Source of the DNA: Hypericum androsaemum
Lineage: Eukaryota; Streptophyta; Magnoliopsida; Malpighiales; Hypericaceae
NCBI GenBank assembly: GCA_963995505.1
Contig: OZ023189.1
Coordinates: forward strand, 18,809,495 to 18,873,494
DNA: 64,000 bases
Direction of reading: 5' to 3'
The position numbers and the translations under genes are program-made. The notes under the pieces were generated by a model. It did no database searches, was not told the origin of the DNA, and saw nothing but the letters and a program-made list of their open reading frames with translations. How positions within the stretch are numbered: position 1 is the stretch's first letter; the number at the start of each line of letters is the position of its first letter. Shown here one piece after another: positions 48,589-60,498 of the stretch.

Positions 48589-49099
48589 TTTTTACAAGTT
48601 ATGATGTTGCTACTCTTCTTTCTTTTTTTATGTGATTCTAAAGTTGATATCTATATTATATTACCATCTTTCAACGCGGAACCCGATTAGGTGTTAACAA
48701 CATGGGTTCTGCAGTATCATGTTGCAGGTTTGACGTGCGCATCTAAAATTTTTATTAAAAAAATAAAATTTAGACGGACCATAACTTTTAACTCGTTTAG
48801 AATTTTTACTATTATAATATATTTTCAGAAAGAAAATTTAACGAATTACGGCTTTATTTTTTTGAAAATCGATGTGTTGTCGATTTTTGCCAATAAAATT
48901 TTCGTGTCATTGATAATTTTGTGCCATTCGAATAATTTTACCGTTGGGATAATGTGCAGTTTAAATTTTTGTGCGGTCTATTGGATTGATTTGCTGTTGC
49001 TATTGGATATCCCCATGTTGTTAAATTGGTGTTGCTGAACCCCTAGCAGCATCCAATATGACCCGTTTCAATGCATCACTACCTTTTATAAAAATTATA
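48589..49099. other. Intergenic region, no gene seen
   Basis: AT-rich; the 115-codon frame at 48691-49038 is low-complexity and featureless. Confidence 0.4.
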
Positions 49100-50291
49100 G
49101 GGAAAAGTCCACTTTCGTACCCTGTAGTATCGACCAAAATCACTTTAGTACCCTGTGGTAAAAAACCGATCAATCGAGTCATACTTATTCCAATTAACAT
49201 CAAAAAGGGCCTCGGGCAGCTGCCCGGAGTTGCCCGAACTTACCCGCCCGCTGCCCGGGCCACGTGGTCAGCCACGTCACCAATTTTGGTGACGTGGCGC
49301 CACGTCACCAAGAGGAGGAGGAGGAGACGGGGAGGAGGAGGAGGAGGAGGAGGGGAGGAGGAGGGGGAGGAGGGGAGGAGGAGGAGGAGGAGGAACGCGG
49401 AGAGGAGGAGGGGAGGAGGAGGAGGAGGAGGAACGCGGGGAGGAGGAGGAACGCGGGGAGGAGGAGGAGGAGGAGGAGGAGGAGGGGAGGAGGAACGCGG
49501 AGGAGGAGGAGGAGGAGGAACGCGGGGAGGAGGAGGAACGCGGGGAGGAGGAGGAGGAGGAGGAACGCGGGGAGGAGGAGGAGGAGGAGGGGAGGAGGAG
49601 GAGGAGGAGGAGGAGGAGGAACGCGGGGAGGAGGAGGAGGAGGAGGAACGCCGGGAGGAGGAGGAGGAGGAGGAACGCGGGGAGGAGGAGGAGGAGGAGG
49701 AGGGGGATGCGGGGAGAAGGAGGAGGAGGAGGGGAGGAGGAGGAGGAGGAGGAACGCGGAGGAGGAGGAGGAACGCGGGGAGGAGGAGGAGGAGGAGGAA
49801 CGCCGGGAGGAGGAGGAGGAGGAGGAACGCGGGGAGGAGGAGGAGGAGGAGGAGGGGGATGCGGGGAGGAGGAGGAGGAGGAGGAGGAGGAACGCGGAGG
49901 AGGAGGAGGAACGCGGGGAGGAGGAGGAGGAGGAGGAACGCGGGGAGGAGGAGGAGGAGGAGGAGGGGATGAGGAGGAGGAGGAGGAGGAGGAACGCGGA
50001 GGAGGAGGAGGCGGAGGAGGAGGAGGAGGAGGAGGAGGGGAGGAGGAGGAGGAGGAGGAAAATCGGAGGAGGAGGAGGAGGGGTGACGTGGCGCCACGTC
50101 ATCAAAATTGGTGACGTGGCTGACCACGTGGCCCGGGCAGCGCTCGGGTAAGTTTGGGCAGCTCCGGGCAGCTGCCCGAGGCCCTTTTTGATGTTAATTG
50201 GAATAAGTATGACTCGATTGATCGGTTTTTTACCACAGGGTACTAAAGTGATTTTGGTCGATACCACAGGGTACGAAAGTGGACTTTTCCC
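49100..50291. mobile_element. Mutator-like non-autonomous element C (1192 bp) with purine triplet core
   Basis: Arms begin GGGAAAAGTCCACTTTCGTA and match those of elements A and B. Perfect 9-bp target duplication aaaattata (49091-49099, 50292-50300). The inner edge of the left arm holds the perfect palindrome tgacgtggcgccacgtca (within 49289-49314). The core, about 49310-50085, is almost pure (GGA)n on the plus strand, broken about 18 times by aacgcgg or aacgccgg. The same gc-rich interruption, reverse-complemented, occurs in element A. All six frames stay open for hundreds of codons because of this composition; none is a gene. Confidence 0.93.
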
Positions 50292-51728
50292 AAAATTATA
50301 TGACCTAGTGTTTTATAATCACAAACTTATCATATGTGAGCCATAAGAGATTTAATAATAAAAGTTAGGCCAAATTGTCCTCAGCTTCTCAGTGTTAGTT
50401 TAAATCGCTGTTTTAGTTCTTCTTGTTTCGAAATCAAAAATTTGGCATCCTAGTCTATTTTTATTGAACACTAAGATCTCAGTTGATCTCTCGCTGATGT
50501 CATCATTTATTTTATTATTTTTTAATCATTGATATTACTTCTCTACCCTTAAATCATTATCCGACCATCTACCCTTCTTCTCCAGTGACCCAATTCATAT
50601 CTCTGGCCAACCATTTTCTTCCATCAGCCACCAACCACCATCATTTCAATTTAAAAACCCAATTTAAATTATTAAAAAAATTCCAAATTTCATGGCTGAA
50701 CCCATTATCGCGATGCTTCCTCCATTTCTTTTTAAAAAACCCAATATTCATGATTGAACCCTAATTTTCAATTGAAAATGGTTGGCTGAACCCATTATCG
50801 TGATGCTTCCACCGTCGCTAAGCAGATTGCCGACTCCAACCCCAAGCTCACCTTCGCGACTCGTGACCTCGAAGATCACCGACGGAACAGGCGGCGTAGT
50901 GGTCTTCTCAACTGACGGTCCTGGTTTCCGATGGCGACAGGGAAATGTTGGTCGGGGAAGAAGTTCAATTTTAGTTTTTTATTGTAGGGTTATTTAATTG
51001 TCATTTATAAAATAAATTAAATGATAATATTATCGAGGAACTTTAGAGTTCAATAAAATCAAATTAGGAGGTCAAATTTTAGATTTTGAAATAGCAGAGA
51101 TTAAAATAATAATTTAAGCAAATTTCAGGCGCCGAACACAATTTGTCCAAAAATTTACAATGCTCACTCTACGAGTATCACTTGATATATAAAATAGTTA
51201 AGATTTTACTAAGTAGCAATTTTATTGTACACCTCATATGGTTTAATTATCCGCTATCAGATTTTATTAACAGATGAACTGTACAAATTTTAGGACACAT
51301 CATAACATTAATGCCCCGCAAATAGTAATAATTATCAATTTTTTAGATAAGTTCAATTTTATTGACCATAACGTAATAAAGTACGTTGTTATAATTGGAG
51401 TTCAGAGTTTCAAAATTCTTTGTATAAATACAAAGTTGCAATCCCTCATCAAAATTTTATCCCAGTGAAACTCTGTGAACAACCTGAGGTGGGGAAAGAG
51501 GATCAACGAATACTACTATAATTTGGTATTAAGAAGTGTTTATCGGGATCCTTGTTCAAAGATGAATAATTTGGTTCCATGCAATTGAAGTAAATTGCAT
51601 TTGGCAATCTCATAGGACCAACGAGAAACATTATTGGTGATTATAAACGATTGCATAACAATAATGTGATACGCATCCCTCCCTAATCCAGTTTAGTGGA
51701 TCTAATTCCTTCAAATTTCGCAGCAAGT
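50292..51728. other. Intergenic region, no gene seen
   Basis: AT-rich; the phrase gctgaacccattatcg-gatgcttcc occurs twice (about 50696 and 50786), a local duplication. Short frames only. Confidence 0.45.
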
Positions 51729-52025
51729 TGTTGGAGATCACCTCTCCGTTCTCTTTGATTTACTTCCTTATCTAGTTTGTTATTTTAGCATCTTCCTTTC
51801 CTGTTTGTATTTTCCGCTTTCCACTCCTACAGTTTAGGAGTTAGCTAGGTTACGCTTTGTTGGACTTTGGCTATATAAGGCAGCCTTATTATTGAATAAC
51901 ATAAGCGGCACAGTTCATTCAAAGTTTACATGGTATCAGAGCAGGATACCTAATTTATTTTCTTAGCCCCACCACAAATAAGCCAATACACCCGCCGCAA
52001 CAAAGTTAACCCCACCAAAATTACT

Positions 52026-52864
52026 ATGGCGAAGAATGGTAATGGTTCCGCCAACGACATGGCGTCACCTAACTTCCTGCATCCCTCGAACAACCTGGGG
52101 CAGGTAAACGTGAGCGAGTTGCTCACCGAAAGAAACTATGATGATTGGGTTGGTGAGATGACCAATTTCCTATTAGCAAAGAACAAGTTAGGGTTCGTCG
52201 ATGGCTCTATCAACAAACCGGAATTGACCGCAACAGATTACAATGGTCAAAGGATGGTTGGCCATTGCCATAGCAAGGAGGTCCGAAACAGCGTTCGCTA
52301 TGCCAAGACGGCACGAGAAGTTTGGGCCGACCTTAAAGAACGATTTGGGAAGAGCAGCGCACCACGGGCCTATGACCTGCGCAGGTCTATCTCGTTGCTA
52401 CACCAAGATAAGATGACAGTCTCAGCATATTTTTCCAAGCTTAAGTCCCTTTGGGACGAGATGGAAGCCATGTCGCCGATGGCAGCATGCACATGTGAAG
52501 CAAAAGGGCGCTACGCGAAGGCACGGGAGGAAGAACACCTTTACGTATTTCTTATGGGTTTGGATGACATTTTTGGTACGGTGAAATCTCAAATTTTGAG
52601 CACCAAACCACCGCCAACCCTAGGTGAAGCTTACCATCTAATTCTTGAAGAGGAGCAAACCAGACTCATCACAGCTTCTAGACAGCCGAGCATTGAGCAG
52701 CTGCATTTCAGGCTGGACACTACCGCCATGTTGATTCTAATTTGGCACAACGAAAACATGCCAAGAAAGAGAAAGAAAAGTTGAAGTGTGGACACTGTCA
52801 AAAGATCGGCCATGTCAAAGATCAGTGTTTTGAGTTGATTGGCTACCCGGAATGGTGGCAGTGA
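52026..52864 (+). pseudogene. Copia gag (UBN2-type plus zinc knuckle), frameshifted
   Basis: Capsid-like protein of the retroelement. ATG at 52026, then NVSELLTERNYDDWVGEM, VWADLKERFGKSSAPRAYDL and YFSKLKSLWDEMEAMSP, typical of the Copia Gag domain. A frameshift near 52697 puts the CCHC zinc knuckle (CGHCQKIGHVKDQC, from 52786) in another frame. TGA at 52862-52864 separates it from the protease frame. Confidence 0.85.
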
Positions 52865-55800
52865 GAAGATAACCGTGATGCAAGCAAACGGGAATGCAGT
52901 GGACCTACTGGAGCACGGCGGCCGTCACCACATGTGGCGCACGTTGGACCTGAAGCTAGTCTGATACCTAGGCTAAGCACGGACCAGTATACACGCTTGC
53001 TTGAGGTGCTGAAACCAGGGGGAGAAGGCGCATCCAGTGTTGCACGTGACTCAGGGGCGGCGGTGCACATGGCTGGTACTATTTTAGGACCACATTCTTG
53101 GATCATAGATTCAGTTGCCACAGAACACATAGCTTGCGATGCAAGCATATTTTCTGGACCATTGCGATCATCTGGGAACACACCAGTAAAGATACCTACT
53201 GGCGAGCATGTTCCGGTTGAAGGGATTGGAGATATTTTTCTTCCAAATGGACTCATTTTGCGAAACGTTTTGCATATCCCTACTTTTCAATGCAATCTGA
53301 TATATGTAAGTAAACTGACAAAAGATTTGAGTTGTTTACTAACTTTTGTTGCGGACTTATGCGTACTGCAGGACCTACCTTCGAGGACCCTGATTGGAGT
53401 GGGTAGGCACCGTGGTGGTTTATACTTACTAGAGTCCACTTCGAGAATGGGGGTGGTTATGCATGTCAACAAAGAGTTATCAGCACACTTTTGGCACGAG
53501 AGGCTCAGACATCCTTCATTTGAGAAGATTGGACACTTGCATCGTTTATGTTCAGACATTCGGTTAGACAATAAGCCCTTTTGTGATGCTTGTTTGCGGG
53601 CCAAGCAGACCCGTCTTTCTTTTCCAAATAGCTCTATAAAGACCCGTTCTTGTTTTGCCTTAATACACTGCGACATATGGGGTCCATATAAAACTGCTTC
53701 ATTGTCTGGTGCACACTATTTTCTGACCATCGTAGATGATCATAGTCGTGCAGTTTGGGTCTATTTAATGCGTCACAAGTCGGATGTTGCTCCATTCCTA
53801 ATGATGTTCTATAATATGGTGGAGACGCAGTTTGGGAAAAGGATACAGAAAATAAGAACAGACAATGGACTTGAATTCCAGTCCCATACTATGCTAGATT
53901 TTTACAGGGACAAGGGCATACAGTTGCAAACATCGTGCCCGTACACACCACAGCAAAATGAGGTGGTCGAGAGAAAGCATCGATACATTTTGGACACCGC
54001 ACGAGCTCTACTCTTCCATTCTGGTCTACCAACATACTTTTGGGGAGAGAGTGTGCTTACTGCGGTATATCTAATCAATCGCCTCCTGAGCAAAGTTATC
54101 AGCAACAAAATACCCTACGAGGTACTTTTTGGGCGCAAGCCAAGTTATACACACTTACGATCTTTTGGGTGCTTGGTTTATGCCCATGTTCTAGGCCCTC
54201 GCAATGATAAGTTTCAAGCACGGAGTCGAAAATGTGTGTTTATAGGATATCCAGAAGGGCAAAAAGGTTATCGAGTGTTTGACTTGGAGGACAACCGCAT
54301 TTATCATTCGAGGGACACAACATTCATAGAGCATATGTACCCTTTCAAGGACACGCGATCTTCGGAACTACCATACAGCAAAGTCAATCTTCTTATGACG
54401 ACCATTTTGCCGATGATTTGTTGGATGAAGTCCAACTTCAAATATTGGACGAATCGGAGGCGCCCAATGTCGAGGCTACTTTGGAGGTAAACAATGAGGG
54501 TGCACATACACCTCGTTTAGAGACTGTAGAAGCTGCCTCGCCTCCTAACCATGAAAATTTAGGAGAAGTTGCTGCTGGGGACAATCCAGTGGCTGTACGA
54601 CATAGCAATCGGCCAAAACAAATTCCACAGCAACTTGCTGACTACGAGACATGCCTACCACCCTCTCTCAACCACCCACGGTCTACCTCTACTTCAGGGA
54701 ACTCGGTGGTATATCCTCTTACTCATTTTGTCTCGTATTCAAAGTTTTATGACACTCATAAAGCTTTTCTTGCTGCCATCACTCAACACGATGAGCCAAA
54801 GAATTATTTTCAGGTAGTGAAGAGTGAACAATGGCGGCATGCCATGACTAGAGAGTTACAAGCCCTTGAGGCAAATGGCACCTGGACTCTCGAACCTTTA
54901 CCACCAGGCAAGAAAGCCATTGACTCGAAGTGGGTGTACAAAATTAAGTACAAACCCAATGGTGATGTCGAACGTTATAAGGCCCGCCTTGTCGCCAAAG
55001 GCTACACCCAAATTGATGGGATTGATTTTCATGACACATTTGCTCCGGTTGCCAAATTGGTTACCGTCCGATGTCTACTTGCTATGGCTGTACAAAATTG
55101 CTGGTATATCACCCAACTTGATGTCAATAACGCCTTTCCCATGGCGATCTCAATGAGGCAGTGTATATGAAATTGCCTCTTGGCTGCTCCGCTCCACAAG
55201 GCCAACGTGTCTGTAGGCTGCGCAAGTCTCTATATGGTCTACGGCAGGCTTCGCGTAATTGGCACCATAAGTTCACGCAAGCCCTTCTCTATGTCGAATT
55301 TATTCAATGCCATTCTGACATCTCTTTGTTTCGCTTTCATAAGGACAATGTCTTAGTTTTTGCCCTGATCTATGTGGATGATGTGATTTTGGCCGGGAAT
55401 GCGGATGTTAAAATCAAGGAGATCACTGCCTACTTGGATGCTCGCTTTAGAATCAAGGACCTTGGGGCTCTTAAATACTTCCTAGGAATTGAAGCTGCAC
55501 GCTCTGCCAATGGTTTAGTTCTCAGCCAGAGAAAATACACTTTAGACATACTGACGGACAGTAAGATGTTGAGTGGCCGACCCGCCACCTTCCCGATCGA
55601 GCAAAATCATCACCTGACTGCCTCTACAGTTCCTAGTCCCATTGATGGCGGACGATACAGGCGCTTGATAGGCCGCCTCCTTTACCTGACAGTCACTCGT
55701 CCGGACATCGCCTATGTTGTCAGCGTACTGAGCTAGTTTGTCACCAATCCACAACAATCTCACGTTGATGCCGTTGATCGTGTACTACATTACCTCAAAC

Positions 55801-56326
55801 AGTCCCCTGGTCAAGGTATTCTTTTCCCAGCTACAGGAAAGCCTACACTCACAGCCTATTGTGATGCAGATTGGGGAGGTTGCCCTATGACCTGCCGATC
55901 AAGAACATGATATTTCATCTTATTTGGTGGTTCTCCTGTCTCCTGGCGAACAAAGAAGCAGTCCGTTGTAGCACGTTCTTCTGCCGAGGCTGAATATCGA
56001 GCCATGGCAGCCACTGTTAGTGAGCTCATTTGGCTTCGTTGGTTGTTCCTTGAGCTTCGTACACCCCAATCTGGCCCCACACCTCTTTACTGTGACAATG
56101 AACCTGCTTTATACATTGCGGCCAACCCAGTTTTTCATGAGAGAACCAAGCATGTCGAGATGGACTGCTATTTTGTCCGAGAACGTGTCCAGTCTGGTGA
56201 AATCGCACCACGCAAGATTGATAGCGCCGGTCAGCTCGCCGATATTTTTACTAAAGCTCTTGGTCGTCAGCGTTTTCACTACCTACTTGGCAAGTTGGGC
56301 ATTACGAACCTCCATGCGCCAACTTG
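52865..56326 (+). pseudogene. Copia pol (protease, integrase, RT, RNase H), several lesions
   Basis: Protease region at about 53098: WIIDSVATEHI, where the catalytic Asp-Ser-Gly has become Asp-Ser-Val. The integrase zinc-binding pair is HFWHERLRHPS and CDACLRAKQ. Integrase acidic residues lie in HCDIWGPY, RTDNGLEFQ and QQNEVVERKHR. RT blocks KWVYKIKYKPNGDVERYKA and YVDDVILAG (about 55370). RNase H blocks AYCDADWGG and SSAEAEYRAMA. Lesions: a frame change near 54400, a frameshift near 55140, TAG at 55734-55736, TGA at 55908-55910. Confidence 0.85.
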
Positions 56327-56537
56327 AGGGGGAGTGTTGGAGATCACCTCCCCGTTCTCTTTGATTTACTTCCTTATCTAGTTTGTTATTTTAGCATCTT
56401 CCTTTCCTGTTTGTATTTTCCACTTTCCACTCCTACAGTTTAGGAGTTAGCTAGGTTACGCCTTGTTGGACTTTGGCTATATAAGCCAGCCTTATTATTG
56501 AATAACATAAGCGGCACAGTTCATTCAAAGTTTACAC

Positions 56538-57170
56538 AGGTAGAAACATTTCACTAAAGCGTTCACATATTCGGATGCACGATGGTGACACATAGCAACC
56601 TACGAGACAGCCCGCAACGCAGTGCTTAAACGGAGGGTTGTGAAACCCCAATATATCGGCCCCGACCACACCACCAACGACGTCCACACAATTACGAACA
56701 TGATTTTATCTTTTGCGCTACTTCCCTTCATATTTGTTACCTTATCTTCACAAGAAAATGATTCTCTACTTTAGTTTTTATCGGAAAACGAATTTCTACC
56801 TGCCCCAAACAGCACGGATATATTGGGGCAGACTATTATCTTCAACTCATTCAAATACACAACTAAAAGTAATTACGAAAGAGAGAATCAAATGCAACAC
56901 AATAAAAAAAAACGATCGGCTCATGTGCTACGTGATTGTTTTCGCATCAAATGTGCTGGATATATAATCCTAATAATCTCAAACTAACAACTCTCTAGCC
57001 CGATAAATAAGTATCGATACACGTCGCGGACCGGTAGTGGTTTTGGATTGCATTGACCCTCCCTTCAATTTATAGCAAAATCCCTGATTTGTTCTCTTTT
57101 TAATCATACTTTTCTTTGGAAGTCTTCACCACTTACCATGAAAGCCTAAGTGCATATACAATTGATACAG
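56538..57170. other. Intergenic region, no gene seen
   Basis: AT-rich. At 57063-57076 ccttcaatttatag resembles the minus-strand TATA region of the small-peptide gene at 58850, but no coding frame follows it. Confidence 0.4.
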
Positions 57171-57174
57171 GGAA

Positions 57175-57413
57175 TTAATTGTTATAATTACTACATTTCC
57201 AAATGAAAGATTCCGGCATTAATTATCATTTCATTTCCAAATAAAGAGCTTCCAGTATTAATTATTATAATTACATTTCCAAATAAACGCTGCCGGTATT
57301 AATTATCATTAAAATTCCAAATAAAAGCTTCCGATGTTAATTATTATTATCATCACATTGCCAAATAAAAGTTTTCCGGTATTAATTATCATTACATTTC
57401 CAAATAAAAGCTA
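57175..57413. repeat. Minisatellite, six copies of a ~40-bp unit
   Basis: Consensus attaattatcattacatttcc followed by aaataaaagcttccggt. Six imperfect copies differ mostly by small indels in the TA-rich half. The following 57415-58520 stretch holds no gene I can support. Confidence 0.85.
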
Positions 57414-58520
57414 CCGTTCAATATCCGCCGAAGAGAGCCAGAAGAAAGCTTTTTTTTCTGTCATCCTTTGTAAAGATGTAATCCGCTCACGTAGAGTGAA
57501 CGAAATTAATCAAAAAATATAATTAATAAATTGTATTTGAAATTATTCTGGTCATGACCCTAAATTTTACTTTTCAGAACGGTAAATTAATATATTGATG
57601 TAAAAAAAATTCAGATGAACAGTAGCACAAGGGGTGGTGGCTACGATAGAATTCCGACAAATTCGAATTTGTATAGTGAAAAATATGATTTCAATTTGAT
57701 TAAAAAAATGATTTTTAAATACTTGCAAAGATCAAATTATCAATATGAAGGTTAGAGAGAGAGTACATATAGAGATTGAGATTGAATTGTATAAATTTTG
57801 AAGAATAAAAAGAGGTATTTATATTGTTTTGAAATAAATTTGAAGTTATTGAAAAAAACCAACAGAAACTTGGCTTCTTTGAGGGCCCACTGTGGTCCTC
57901 ACCTCAGTTTTCTGATAGAGTTTTAACGAGACTGACGGTCACAACTCTGTTTGTTCCATGGTAGGAGAAATACCATACTAAATAGGATGTCTATACCATG
58001 ACGTTTTAATAATATATAAAAGACGTCTTTCTTCAACAGGACGATAACGGAAAATCCAGGGTCTGATTCTCCTCGTTTTCTCATCTTTTCAAATTTGATC
58101 ATATTTATTTTTTATACATAATTCGACAAATTAAAAATTTTGAGATATATAAATTATTTTGTGATTCTTCGTGGATTAATTTGATTACGATTCATATTTG
58201 TATTAATTAGTTCGATACAAATTAAATTTTAAATGAATTAAATTAAATTTGAATCGATTCAATTTGTGGTAACCCTAAGTAACACTTTACCAACCTAAAT
58301 AGCGCGGACATCATATATCACACCATCTATGTATTTTAAAAATATATATAATTATAAACTATTTTAAAGTCTTTTTCTAAAAAGTTGTAGAGATGATGGA
58401 GAGCTCTAAGACCACACATGGAGAAAAACATAGAAGGAATGATGCATCATCAGTAATATCATCAATCCATTGATTTTATTATTATTAAGCGATACATAAA
58501 TTCCTAATTTCAATGGGGGT

Positions 58521-58745
58521 TTAATTAAAATAATTAGTGGATCTAAATCCTTGATCTCCTCCTCTAATCCATTGACATTCTGATTCACACAGTGGCTTGC
58601 AAACGTTGGCCGGTTGGTCCATTGTGCAACCTTTCATACAAATAGCAATGCACAACTCCCTCGCAGCCGCAGGTGTAGAGCCCCGAGCCGACCAGATCAG
58701 CAATAACATCATAGTTAGGAAGATAATCACCGTACTTGCCTTCAT
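58521..58745 (-). CDS. Small secreted cysteine-rich peptide (74 aa), thionin-like or hairpinin-like
   Basis: The first ~28 residues (MKASTVIIFLTMMLLLIWSA, then RGSTPAAA) form a clear signal peptide. The mature part has six cysteines, C32, C36, C40, C49, C53 and C57, spaced C-x3-C-x3-C-x8-C-x3-C-x3-C: two mirrored CxxxCxxxC modules. This is like plant thionin-like or helical-hairpin defence and signalling peptides, which fold as two helices held by disulfides. A minus-strand TATA box lies 109 bp upstream. There is no sign of an intron or of decay. The exact family is uncertain, and the short hydrophilic tail WIRGGDQGFRSTNYFN is unusual for thionins. Role inferred as secreted defence or signalling peptide. 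Confidence 0.62.
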   Translation of the reverse strand: MKASTVIIFLTMMLLLIWSARGSTPAAARELCIAICMKGCTMDQPANVCKPLCESECQWIRGGDQGFRSTNYFN

Positions 58746-58853
58746 AATTTTTACCTTAATCTTCCCAAAGTGTACAAATTAAGGAAAAAAAATTATGTTC
58801 TCTCTTTATCTCTCTTATTTTTTTGTACTTCTATTTGGGATGCCTTCACCTTC

Positions 58854-58861
58854 AATTTATA
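58854..58861 (-). promoter_or_regulatory. TATA box of the small-peptide gene
   Basis: Minus strand reads GACTATAAATTGAAGG. Spacing to the ATG at 58745 leaves a leader of about 80 nt. Inferred from consensus and position. Confidence 0.5.
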
Positions 58862-59927
58862 GTCTCCTAACATGCCCTTGGAAAAAGGACTAGATTTAGT
58901 GGGGATAGGTTTTGTTCCCACCCGTGGGAATCAAAGAATGTATGGATAGCAAACTAGTAAATAAAATAATAATCTGGAGTAATATCGGAAAAATAGATAT
59001 TAAATCTAACTCTTTACATATTGGGGATGTGACAAGAAAGATAACAAAAAAAATTGTTTTTTAAGAAAAAACTAATTCAAAATAGACCATTTTGAACTCC
59101 AAAACTCCAATTAAATAAACTTAGTTTGTCCCTATCAGCAAACTCATTAAGTTATGGCCCTTAGATCTCAAAGATATTTTTTCTAATAATAGCTAAAGAC
59201 CCATATTGAAATTCCCACATTGGGACATATTATATGGGATTTGGATTCAGAGGGGACTACATAAAAATCATCCCCATGGTATGGACTATATATAGACCTT
59301 TAGATTTGATCAAATTTTTTTTTTACAGATCTGATGGTCAGAATCTGTTGAGGGTATTTTCGAGTTTTTATCCAAACATACTCATTAGGGTTCCACTATA
59401 TAATTTTCCCCCACTCCCCGCCCCCCGCCGCCGCAAAGCTTTAGAATCCTAAATCTCTGAATCGCAAATCCCGAACCATCACCGTCGGCCCTCTCTTCAC
59501 CTACCTTGCTTATCCTTCATTCATATTTTCCACCAACCAAATATCGCATGATTCTTGCCAACCTCTTCTCCATCACAAAGTGAACTTGTGTCGTGGAGAT
59601 ATCAACAAGTGGTTTTTTTTGTGGGAAAAGTACAATTATAGTATCTGTAGTTTTAGAAATTTTGCTTCATGATCTTGATTCCTTGATTATTTGGGTTTTT
59701 TCTTGAAGTCTCATTTCTTCTTTTATTTAGTCCTTTTTTCGGGTTTTTTTTCACCAGCTTTTTCGTTGATTATTTGGTCTGAGAGAAATGACTCATACGC
59801 TGTTTCGACTTTGATTATTGTAGGATTGGTCGATTTCATGTGGTTCTGATGATTTTGTATTTAAAGATTGAGACTTTATGTTGGTGTTTGGTTGTTGTTT
59901 GAACTTAGTGCTTAAAATTCTAGCAAA

Positions 59928-60259
59928 AATTCATAGATGAATGATACCAATATTAAAGTAGAATGACACCAATATCCTAGAACGATGATACCAATATTCG
60001 AGAAGAATGAAACCAATACATTCAAATTGTATATATTTTCACTTATAATGGGATACCAATATTGGAGAAGATGAAAACCAATATCACGGTGGAATGAAAC
60101 CAATATCATAGTATGATGAAACCAATGTCATAGTAGAATGAAACCAATAACATAGAAGATGAAAATCAATATCATAGTAGAATGAAACCAATATCATAGT
60201 AGAATGAAACCAATAGCATAAAAGATGGAAACCAATATCCGAGAAAATGGAAACCAATA
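59928..60259. repeat. 22-bp-period tandem array, left arm of element E
   Basis: Mirror image of the array at 60499-60830; about 13 units of consensus (a)tcatagtagaatgaaaccaat. Confidence 0.9.
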
Positions 60260-60498
60260 TTCTCATACTTGTATTTATTGCTGATTTTTTTTAATTATTT
60301 TAATTATTATATTTCCAATATTGCCCCTGTCCCTTTCAGTAGGGATTACCCATGTCCCCACTGAATTTGAACCCCATATAATAGGGTTCAAATTCAGTGG
60401 GGACATGGGTAATCCCTACTGAAAGGGACAGGGGCAATATTGGAAATATAATAATTAAAATAATTAAAAAAAATCAGCAATAAATACAAGTATGAGAA

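Larger units (their letters stand above)
51729..56537 (+). mobile_element. Copia LTR retrotransposon, both LTRs present, coding region broken
   Basis: 5' LTR 51729-51930 (202 bp) and 3' LTR 56335-56537 (203 bp) start TGTTGGAGATCACCTC and end GTTTACA. By eye they differ by four substitutions and one indel. Primer-binding site TGGTATCAGAGC at 51931; purine tract ttgagggggag before the 3' LTR. Target duplication caagt/caggt, one mismatch. Small LTRs and domain order Gag-protease-integrase-RT-RNase H suggest the Ale/Retrofit lineage. It is fairly recent but not autonomous because of several frameshifts and stops. Confidence 0.92.

Noticed and set aside
49058..50267. Very long open frames (up to 320 codons) on both strands
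   Set aside because: They are poly-Arg/Glu/Gly or Pro/Ser/Leu translations of the (GGA)n core and the transposon arms. All six frames are open because of composition.
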